From UBA4615 sp044360485 (GTDB lineage Bacteria; Pseudomonadota; Gammaproteobacteria; Burkholderiales; Burkholderiaceae_E), in the NCBI GenBank assembly GCA_044360485.1, contig JBIKKG010000246.1, forward strand, positions 1 through 5,319: a stretch of 5,319 nucleotides of DNA, given 5' to 3'. The notes under the pieces were generated by a model. The model did not search any database and was not told the DNA's origin. It saw nothing but the letters and a program-made list of their open reading frames with translations. Positions 1-5,319 of the stretch are shown in pieces. Positions within the stretch are counted from its first letter, which is position 1. Each line of letters opens with the position of its first letter. Made by a program: the position numbers and the translations under genes.

Positions 1-349
1 GACCTGTGTGCGCGAAAACATTCCGGTCACCGCCGTGGTGTTCAACAACGGCCAATGGGGCGCAGAGAAAAAGAATCACGTCGACTTCTACAACAACCGC
101 TTCCTGGGTGTGAACCTCGACAAACAACCCAGCTGGGCGGCGGTGGCGCGTTCAATGGGCGCAGAAGGCATCGTGGTGGACAAGGTCTCGGATGTGGGCG
201 CCGCACTGGCTGCCGCCGCCAAGGCGCAGCAACAGGGCAGGACCACCGTCCTGGAAATGATGGTGACCGCTGAACTGGGTGATCCGTTCCGGCGCGACGC
301 CCTGTCCAAGCCCGTGCGCTACCTGGACAAGTACAAGGCCTTCGTCTGA
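1..349 (+). CDS. xsc: Sulfoacetaldehyde acetyltransferase, C-terminal part (5' truncated by window edge)
   Basis: This is the last ~115 codons of a reading frame that enters from the left edge (frame begins at base 2) and stops with TGA at 347-349. The GTG at 8 is in frame but is internal, not a start. Xsc is a cytoplasmic thiamine-diphosphate enzyme that converts sulfoacetaldehyde plus phosphate to acetyl phosphate and sulfite, the desulfonation step of taurine and isethionate breakdown. Visible support: VVFNNGQWGAEKKN, whose NN (bases 44-49) fits the end of the ThDP/Mg motif (GDG...NN), followed by VDFYNNRF, then MGAEGIVVD, and a tail with DPFRRDAL (281-304), PVR and LDKYK, which I recall as Xsc-typical. 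The GDG half of the motif and the N-terminal domains are outside the window. Acetolactate synthase-like ThDP enzymes share the fold, but this C-terminus is not theirs. No pta follows, although pta often accompanies xsc. Confidence 0.87.
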   Translation, partial: TCVRENIPVTAVVFNNGQWGAEKKNHVDFYNNRFLGVNLDKQPSWAAVARSMGAEGIVVDKVSDVGAALAAAAKAQQQGRTTVLEMMVTAELGDPFRRDALSKPVRYLDKYKAFV

Positions 350-427
350 TCGGCTGAAGGGGTCAGTGGGGGCTGCACAGCGCCTTCTGCCCATGTATCG
401 CAGGCGGCCTGACAGAGCGTGCGGCCG

Positions 428-456
428 CTGGCAGCCCATGGGTTTCGGGCGATAAT
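428..456 (+). promoter_or_regulatory. Putative sigma-70 promoter for the leuS operon
   Basis: A -10-like hexamer GATAAT (451-456, 5 of 6 matches to TATAAT) lies 17 bases downstream of a -35-like CTGGCA (428-433, 4 of 6 matches to TTGACA). The hexamer is an AT-rich spot in an otherwise very GC-rich gap between xsc and leuS, where an operon promoter is expected. Transcription would begin near 462-465, leaving a leader of about 45-50 bases before the leuS ATG. The call rests on hexamer match, spacing and position only. Confidence 0.5.
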
Positions 457-466
457 GACGGGTTGA

Positions 467-485
467 GCGGCGCTTCCTGCGCCGC
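467..485 (+). other. GC-rich stem-loop in the leuS leader
   Basis: GCGGCGC (467-473) and GCGCCGC (479-485) are perfect reverse complements around a 5-base loop TTCCT, giving a seven-pair, all-G/C stem. It begins only a few bases after the predicted transcription start and ends 25 bases before the leuS ATG. The bases after it (AGTCTTTCG) hold only a three-T run, so it is a poor intrinsic terminator. A 5'-end stabilising hairpin of the leuS mRNA is more likely. It could also serve as a weak end for xsc read-through. No leader peptide or T-box-like element is visible in the gap. Confidence 0.45.
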
Positions 486-510
486 AGTCTTTCGCGCGCA
501 ACCCATCCCC

Positions 511-3183
511 ATGCAAGAACGTTATCTCCCCGCCGACGTCGAATCGCAGGCTCAGGCGCACTGGTCGTCCATCAACGCCTACCGTGCCATCGAGCACGAT
601 CCCCGATTCCCCAAGGGCAAGTACTACGCCTGTTCCATGCTGCCCTACCCCTCGGGCAAGCTGCACATGGGGCATGTGCGCAACTACACGATCAACGACA
701 TGCTGGCCAGACATCTGCGGATGCAGGGCTATAACGTGCTGATGCCCATGGGCTGGGATGCCTTCGGCCTGCCGGCCGAGAACGCGGCCATGAAGAACCG
801 GGTGCCGCCGGCGCAATGGACCTACTCCAACATCGCCCATATGAAGGCGCAGATGCAGGCGATGGGTCTGGCCATCGACTGGAGCCGTGAAGTCTCGACC
901 TGCGATCCGTCGTACTACCGCTGGAACCAGTGGCTGTTCCTGAAAATGCTGGAAGCCGGCATTGCCGAGCGCCGCACACAGGTCGTCAACTGGGACCCGG
1001 TCGACCAGACCGTACTGGCCAACGAGCAGGTCATCGATGGGCGCGGCTGGCGCTCGGGCGCAGTCGTGGAAAAGCGCGAGATCCCGGGCTACTACCTGAA
1101 GATCACCCAGTACGCGCAGGAGCTGCTGGACCATGTGCAGCAGCAGTTGCCCGGGTGGCCCGAGCGCGTGAAGCTCATGCAGGAGAACTGGATCGGACGC
1201 AGTGAAGGTGTGCGATTCGCCTTCACGCATGACATCCGTGGAGACGACGGTACGCCGCTGCAGGGCGGGCGTATGCATGTCTTCACCACCCGCGCCGACA
1301 CCATCATGGGCGTGACCTTCTGTGCCGTGGCCCCTGAACATCCGCTGGCCCTGCATGCCGCACGCACACGCCCTGAAGTCGCTGCATTCATCGAGGCCTG
1401 CAAGGCCGGGGGCACCACCGAGGCCGAGCTCGCCACACAGGAAAAGGAAGGGGTGCGCACCGGCCTGCAGGTGACCCACCCGCTGACCGGCGCGCCGGTG
1501 GATGTCTGGGTCGGCAACTATGTGCTGATGAGCTACGGAGACGGCGCGGTCATGGGTGTGCCCGGCCATGACGAGCGTGACTTCGCCTTTGCACTCAAGT
1601 ACGGCATCCCCATCGTGCAGGTCATCGCGGTGGAGGCAGAAGGCGCCTACGACATGACCCGCTGGCAGGAGTGGTATGCCGACAAATCTCGCGGCACGGT
1701 CATGGCCTCGGGTGTCTATGACGGTCTGAGCGTCAAGGATGCGGTCGATGCTGTCGCACGCGATCTGGGCAAGCAGGGGCTGGGCGAAAAGAAGACCACC
1801 TGGCGGCTGCGCGACTGGGGCGTCAGCCGCCAGCGCTACTGGGGCACGCCCATCCCGATCATTCACTGCCCCGAGCACGGCGCCGTCCCGGTGCCCGAGA
1901 AAGACCTGCCGGTGGTGCTGCCCGACGATTGCATCCCCGATGGCAGCGGCAACCCGCTCAACAAACATGAAGGATTCCATGCGGGCGTGACCTGCCCCCT
2001 CTGCGGTCAGGCCGCCCGGCGCGAAACCGACACCATGGACACCTTCGTGGACTCGTCCTGGTACTTCATGCGCTATTGCGACGCCACGCTGGATGACGCC
2101 ATGGTCGGCTCCGGGACGGCCTACTGGATGCCGATGGACCAGTACATCGGCGGCATCGAGCATGCCATCCTGCATCTGCTGTACGCGCGCTTCTGGACCA
2201 AAGTCATGCGCGATCTGAAGCTGGTGAGCGTCGATGAGCCGTTCACGCGCCTGCTCACCCAGGGCATGGTGCTCAACCATATCTATTCGCGCCGCGGCGA
2301 CAAAGGTGGGGTCGATTATTTCTGGCCACACGAGGTCGAAAACCTGTCCGATGCGACCGGCAAGGTCGTGGGTGCACGCCTGAAAGAAGCCAAAGGCGAG
2401 CTGCCAGCCGGAAGCGCCATCACGTACGAGGGCGTGGGCACCATGTCCAAGTCCAAGAACAACGGCGTCGACCCGCAGGAACTCATCGACCGGTACGGCG
2501 CCGATACCGCCCGACTGTTCGTGATGTTTGCCTCGCCACCGGAGCAGACCCTCGAGTGGAACGATGCCGGCGTGGAAGGCGCACATCGCTTTCTCAGGCG
2601 ACTCTGGGCGTTTGCTGCCCAACATGCCGCGACGCTGAAGCGCGCCTGCGCCACGGACCTGAGTACTGCGCAGCCCGGGGCTGAGGCCAAGGCGCTGCGC
2701 CGCGAGGTGCATCTGGTGCTGCGCCAGGTGAGCTTCGACTATGAACGCATGCAGTACAACACGGTGGTCTCGGGCTGTATGAAGCTGCTCAATGCGCTGG
2801 AGGGCTTCAAGCCCGACGGCGGCAACGGCGATGCAGCCGTGCTGTGTGAAGGTGTCTCGGTGCTGCTGCGGGCGATCTATCCCGCCTGCCCGCATATTGC
2901 CTGCATGCTGTGGTCGGAGCTCGGCTACGCCAGCGCGGTGGGGGAACTGCTTGATGCGCCCTGGCCGCAGGTTGATGAGTCCGCGCTCACCCTGGACGAA
3001 ATCGAGCTGGTGCTGCAGGTCAACGGTAAGGTGCGCGGCGCACTCAAGCTGCCCGCCAACGCAGACAAGGCGGCCATCGAGGCGGCCGCCCTGGCTTCAG
3101 AGGGACTGGCCCGTCATGCCGAAGGCCGCACACCGAAGAAGATCATCATCGTGCCCGGCCGGCTGGTGAACGTGGTGGTCTGA
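511..3183 (+). CDS. leuS: Leucyl-tRNA synthetase
   Basis: A class Ia synthetase that charges tRNA-Leu with leucine in the cytoplasm. The chosen start is ATG 511 (MQERYLPADVE), which matches the family N-terminus and gives 890 residues, somewhat longer than E. coli's 860. The frame is open back to TTG 463, but that extension is not family-like and spans the leader hairpin. Visible motifs: HMGH signature at 52-55; GWDAFGLPAEN at 81-91; CP1 editing domain with TTRADT at 259-264 (T264 matches E. coli T252) and GHDERD at 352-357 (D357 matches the editing Asp345); ETDTMDTF at 505-512 and YIGGIEH at 545-551; leucine-specific insertion about 586-640; KMSKS loop as TMSKS at 644-648; anticodon-binding domain about 700-820; C-terminal tRNA-binding domain about 825-890 with QVNGKVRG. 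A CPEH (453-456) and CPLC (495-498) pair may bind zinc, which E. coli LeuRS appears to lack here. No clear Shine-Dalgarno sequence precedes the ATG. First gene of the operon. Confidence 0.97.
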   Translation: MQERYLPADVESQAQAHWSSINAYRAIEHDPRFPKGKYYACSMLPYPSGKLHMGHVRNYTINDMLARHLRMQGYNVLMPMGWDAFGLPAENAAMKNRVPPAQWTYSNIAHMKAQMQAMGLAIDWSREVSTCDPSYYRWNQWLFLKMLEAGIAERRTQVVNWDPVDQTVLANEQVIDGRGWRSGAVVEKREIPGYYLKITQYAQELLDHVQQQLPGWPERVKLMQENWIGRSEGVRFAFTHDIRGDDGTPLQGGRMHVFTTRADTIMGVTFCAVAPEHPLALHAARTRPEVAAFIEACKAGGTTEAELATQEKEGVRTGLQVTHPLTGAPVDVWVGNYVLMSYGDGAVMGVPGHDERDFAFALKYGIPIVQVIAVEAEGAYDMTRWQEWYADKSRGTVMASGVYDGLSVKDAVDAVARDLGKQGLGEKKTTWRLRDWGVSRQRYWGTPIPIIHCPEHGAVPVPEKDLPVVLPDDCIPDGSGNPLNKHEGFHAGVTCPLCGQAARRETDTMDTFVDSSWYFMRYCDATLDDAMVGSGTAYWMPMDQYIGGIEHAILHLLYARFWTKVMRDLKLVSVDEPFTRLLTQGMVLNHIYSRRGDKGGVDYFWPHEVENLSDATGKVVGARLKEAKGELPAGSAITYEGVGTMSKSKNNGVDPQELIDRYGADTARLFVMFASPPEQTLEWNDAGVEGAHRFLRRLWAFAAQHAATLKRACATDLSTAQPGAEAKALRREVHLVLRQVSFDYERMQYNTVVSGCMKLLNALEGFKPDGGNGDAAVLCEGVSVLLRAIYPACPHIACMLWSELGYASAVGELLDAPWPQVDESALTLDEIELVLQVNGKVRGALKLPANADKAAIEAAALASEGLARHAEGRTPKKIIIVPGRLVNVVV

Positions 3184-3186
3184 CCC

Positions 3187-3678
3187 ATGCAACGCGCGCG
3201 CATCGGTCTGGTCGTGGCAGGTCTGGCGGTGATCGCCGGCTGCGGATTCAAGCCGCGTGGCGCAGCCGAGCTGCCCTTCAAGACCTTCTATTCCAGCGTG
3301 CCCCCGGCATCTGCGTTCGGCGCTGAGTTGCGACGCGTGATGCGCGCCAATGGCGTCACGCTGACCGATCGGCGCACCGATGCACAGGCCCGGTTCGATC
3401 TGCTCGGAGAGCTCAATGAGCGCGAAATCACGGCGCTGTCCACCAGCGGTCGACCGCGGGAATATCAGCTGCGCCTGCGCTTGCGCTGGCAGGTCAAGAA
3501 CGCCCAGGACCAGGACCTGATCCCGGCCAACGAACTGGTCCTGCGCCGCCAGATCACAGTGCTCGACGTGCAAGGCGTGGTGAACCCCGAGGAAGAAGCG
3601 CTGCTCTACGCAGACATGCGCCAGGACGCGGTCAGACAAATCTTGCGCCGCCTGTCGGCGGTCAAGGTGCCGGCATGA
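3187..3678 (+). CDS. lptE: LPS-assembly lipoprotein LptE
   Basis: LptE plugs the LptD beta-barrel in the outer membrane and helps deliver lipopolysaccharide to the cell surface. The 163-residue product starts with a short basic segment (MQRAR) and a hydrophobic stretch (about 6-18), then a lipobox I-A-G-C with Cys19 as the predicted lipidation site. CGFKPRG directly after cleavage is characteristic of the family. The mature part is short and beta-rich, with the conserved-looking strand region GRPREYQLRLRLRW at 88-101, and ends in an amphipathic helix (MRQDAVRQILRRL). It is somewhat shorter than E. coli LptE (193). The start ATG comes 3 bases after the leuS stop, so translation is probably coupled to leuS. 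leuS-lptE-holA is the same order as in E. coli. Sequence identity in this family is low, so lipobox, size and neighbourhood carry most of the weight. Confidence 0.9.
   Translation: MQRARIGLVVAGLAVIAGCGFKPRGAAELPFKTFYSSVPPASAFGAELRRVMRANGVTLTDRRTDAQARFDLLGELNEREITALSTSGRPREYQLRLRLRWQVKNAQDQDLIPANELVLRRQITVLDVQGVVNPEEEALLYADMRQDAVRQILRRLSAVKVPA
3664..3669 (+). promoter_or_regulatory. Ribosome binding site of holA
   Basis: AAGGTG (5 of 6 matches to AAGGAG) sits 5 bases upstream of ATG 3675, inside the last codons of lptE. It supports the ATG that overlaps the lptE stop as the true holA start. Confidence 0.6.
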
Positions 3679-4724
3679 TCCGTGGCGAGGCTCTGGCAGG
3701 CGCCCTGAAAAGCGCGCGCACCAAGGGGCTGCCGCCAATCGTCTGGATCGCCAGCGACGAGGTCTTGCTGCGCCAGGAAGCGGCGGATGCCGTGCGCGCC
3801 TGTGCGCGCGAACTGGGCTTTGAGGAACGCTCGGTCTTTCAGGTCGAACGCGGCTTCAAGCTCGACGCGGTACTGGCCCAGACGCAGGCGCTGTCGCTCT
3901 TTGCAAGCCGCAAGCTGCTGGAAGTGCGCATCCCGGGAAAGCCTGGCAAGGAATTGGGCGAAGGACTGAGCGCAGCCGCTCAGAGCCTGGACGATGACAT
4001 GCGTGTGCTGGTCACCAGCCCGCGGTTGGATCGGGCCACCAGCGAGTCGGCCTGGTTTGCGCGCATCGAGGCGGCTGGGCTGGGTGTCGCCATTGCGGAA
4101 GTGGGGCGTGCTCAACTCCCGGGGTGGATCGGCGAGCGACTGGCCCGCCATGGTCAGCAGGCCGATGCCGCCACGCTCACCCTGATTGCGGAGCGCGTGG
4201 AGGGCAACCTGCTCGCGGCTGACCAGGAAGTGCGCAAACTCGCCCTGGTGCTGCCTGCGGGTCGGCTGTCAGCCGATGCGGTGCGTGCGGCCGTGCTCGA
4301 TGTGGCGCGGTGGGATGCCTTCGATCTGGTGGATGCCGCGCTGGCGGGCGACACACCGCGCACGCTGCGCTGTGCGGCAGGTCTGCGTGCTGAAGGCACC
4401 GCCGTGCCGGTGGTGCTTTGGGCGCTGGCCGATGCGGTGCGCAACCTTCTCCGTCTGTCGCAGGCCACTGCAGCAGGCACACCCCTGCCTGGCGCCATGC
4501 GCGCCTTGCGCATCTGGGGCGAACGCGAGCGGCTGTATCCGCAGGCCCTGCGCCGCCTGCCGCCTGCGCGTCTGCGCCAGTTGCTGCGAGCCTGCATGCA
4601 GGCAGATAGAATCACCAAAGGCGTGGGTGCAGGCGATGACTGGCAGATGATCGAAGCCATCACGCTGGGCCTTGCGGGTGCGCCGAGCCTGGCACTGCAT
4701 GCTGAACAGGACGCTTTCCAATGA
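3675..4724 (+). CDS. holA: DNA polymerase III subunit delta
   Basis: Delta is the clamp-loader subunit that binds and opens the sliding clamp (DnaN) so it can be placed on primed DNA. The 349 residues compare well with E. coli HolA (343), and both begin MIR. Visible features: the N-terminal AAA+-like domain with SDEVLLRQEAADAVR (27-41; the usual GDE is SDE here); SLFASRKLLEV (74-84), where L75-F76 correspond to the Leu73-Phe74 wedge that E. coli delta inserts into the clamp; LPGWIGERL leading into domain II; EGNLLAADQEVRKLAL (176-191), a family hallmark; and WDAFDLVDAALAGD opening the C-terminal collar domain. Delta lacks a working Walker A motif and none is seen. The ATG overlaps the lptE stop as ATGA, and the gene's own stop overlaps the proA start the same way, so it is tightly coupled on both sides. 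Confidence 0.95.
   Translation: MIRGEALAGALKSARTKGLPPIVWIASDEVLLRQEAADAVRACARELGFEERSVFQVERGFKLDAVLAQTQALSLFASRKLLEVRIPGKPGKELGEGLSAAAQSLDDDMRVLVTSPRLDRATSESAWFARIEAAGLGVAIAEVGRAQLPGWIGERLARHGQQADAATLTLIAERVEGNLLAADQEVRKLALVLPAGRLSADAVRAAVLDVARWDAFDLVDAALAGDTPRTLRCAAGLRAEGTAVPVVLWALADAVRNLLRLSQATAAGTPLPGAMRALRIWGERERLYPQALRRLPPARLRQLLRACMQADRITKGVGAGDDWQMIEAITLGLAGAPSLALHAEQDAFQ
4590..4603. repeat. 14-bp perfect palindrome within holA
   Basis: GCCTGCATGCAGGC reads the same on both strands and lies in the 3' part of holA, about 118 bases before the proA start. The DNA encodes part of the RACMQAD segment, so codon choice in a GC-rich gene may account for it. No second copy was noticed in the window. 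Confidence 0.4.
4708..4711 (+). promoter_or_regulatory. Ribosome binding site of proA
   Basis: AGGA lies 9 bases before ATG 4721, inside the end of holA. It is a modest Shine-Dalgarno match that supports the ATG overlapping the holA stop. Confidence 0.4.
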
Positions 4725-5319
4725 ATCCGATTGATCTGCCGGTCTATGTGGCTGAAGTGGGGCGCCGTGCCCGCCTGGCCTCACGCGATACCGCCCGTGC
4801 CCCCTCGGCCGCCAAAGATGGCGCGCTGCGACTGGCTGCCGCAGCCATCCGACGCGAGGCCCAGGCCCTGCGTGCCGCCAATGCCATCGACCTGCAAGCC
4901 GCCCGCACCGCCGGGCATGATGCAGCTTTCGTGGATCGGCTGGCCCTGACCGATGCGGTCATCGAGTCCATGGCGCTGGGCCTGGAGCAGATCGCGGCCC
5001 TGCCTGATCCAGTGGGCGAGATGTCGGAGTTGCGCTTCAGGCCATCGGGCATTCAGGTGGGGCGTATGCGCGTGCCGCTGGGCGTGATCGGGATCGTGTA
5101 CGAGTCGCGTCCCAACGTGACCATCGACGCGGCCGGGCTGTGCATCAAGTCGGGTAACGCCACCATCTTGCGGGGCGGTTCAGAGGCGTTCCACAGCAAC
5201 CGCGCGCTGGCTGCGCTGGTGCGCGAGGGTTTGCAGTCGGCCGGGCTGCCTGAAGACGCCGTGCAGCTGATCGACACGACTGACCGCGCTGCCGTGGGTG
5301 CACTCATTTCCAACCCCGA
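4721..5319 (+). CDS. proA: Gamma-glutamyl phosphate reductase (glutamate-5-semialdehyde dehydrogenase), N-terminal part
   Basis: ProA reduces gamma-glutamyl phosphate with NADPH to glutamate-5-semialdehyde, the second step of proline synthesis from glutamate. The frame runs from ATG 4721 (MNPIDLPVYVAEVGRRAR) without a stop to the window edge, giving 199 codons, roughly half of a typical ~420-residue protein. Visible features: the alanine-rich N-terminal helices (LRAANAIDLQAAR); DRLAL and the ALPDPVGE region; the nucleotide-binding core RVPLGVIGIVYESRPN (117-132), very close to E. coli's RVPLGVIGVIYEARPN; and LRGGSEA (150-156). The catalytic cysteine lies beyond the window. The start overlaps the holA stop as ATGA, so it is probably the fourth cistron of the operon. 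The usual partner proB (glutamate 5-kinase) is not in view; I recall that in betaproteobacteria it often lies elsewhere. Confidence 0.95.
   Translation, partial: MNPIDLPVYVAEVGRRARLASRDTARAPSAAKDGALRLAAAAIRREAQALRAANAIDLQAARTAGHDAAFVDRLALTDAVIESMALGLEQIAALPDPVGEMSELRFRPSGIQVGRMRVPLGVIGIVYESRPNVTIDAAGLCIKSGNATILRGGSEAFHSNRALAALVREGLQSAGLPEDAVQLIDTTDRAAVGALISNP

Noticed and set aside
404..428. Possible xsc terminator stem GCGGCC / GGCCGC
   Set aside because: The stem has six pairs and a 13-base loop with no following T-run, and GCGGCCGC at 421-428 is itself a palindrome. Not convincing as an intrinsic terminator.
438..506. Inverted repeat ATGGGTT (438-444) / AACCCAT (500-506) flanking the promoter and hairpin
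   Set aside because: Seven bases over this distance can easily arise by chance, and the left arm lies upstream of the predicted transcription start, so it could not fold in the leuS mRNA.
350..510. Leader peptide, T-box or leucine attenuator upstream of leuS
   Set aside because: No short Leu-rich frame, specifier-like structure or terminator with a T-run is visible in the 161-base gap.
319..2895. An 858-codon open frame on the minus strand opposite leuS
   Set aside because: It mirrors a high-GC gene with strong third-position bias, which commonly leaves the antisense frame open. Its translation is rich in His, Gln, Arg and Ala with no recognisable domain, while the plus strand encodes an unmistakable LeuRS.
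3097..4784. Several minus-strand frames of 100-210 codons across lptE and holA
   Set aside because: They are shadows of well-supported plus-strand genes, have low-complexity composition and show no family motif.
4744..5313. Minus-strand frames across the right end
   Set aside because: The plus strand there reads continuously as ProA, with RVPLGVIGIVYESRPN and LRGGSEA motifs. The minus frames look like its shadow.

Overview
The window is an ordinary chromosomal housekeeping segment from a high-GC (about 60-65% by eye) proteobacterium, most likely a betaproteobacterium of the order Burkholderiales. Two things suggest this: the gene order leuS-lptE-holA-proA, which I recall as common in that group, and the style of the proteins (LeuS with a TMSKS loop, LptE beginning CGFKPRG at its acylated cysteine). 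The assignment rests on memory of these families; no search was run. All genes are on the + strand.

Layout. Positions 1-349 hold the C-terminal fifth of a thiamine-diphosphate enzyme that I identify as sulfoacetaldehyde acetyltransferase (xsc), which releases sulfite from C2 sulfonates such as taurine. Next comes a 161-base non-coding gap (350-510) with a sigma-70-like promoter (428-456) and a GC-rich hairpin (467-485), just ahead of leuS. From 511 to the window's end four genes are packed with almost no spacing: leuS (leucyl-tRNA synthetase), lptE (outer-membrane LPS-assembly lipoprotein), holA (DNA polymerase III delta subunit) and the first half of proA (gamma-glutamyl phosphate reductase). 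leuS and lptE are 3 bases apart. The lptE/holA and holA/proA junctions are both ATGA overlaps, in which the start codon of the next gene shares bases with the previous stop. This is the expected architecture of one transcript with translational coupling.

How the genes work together. The four operon genes do not form a pathway: they serve translation, outer-membrane biogenesis, replication and proline synthesis. They are probably linked by shared growth-related expression. xsc appears to be a separate catabolic unit that ends upstream of the operon promoter. I found no mobile element, CRISPR array, RNA gene or undescribed system. The findings below are modest: leader structure, start-site choice, synthetase motif variants, a palindrome near an AT-rich hexamer late in holA, and the position of xsc.
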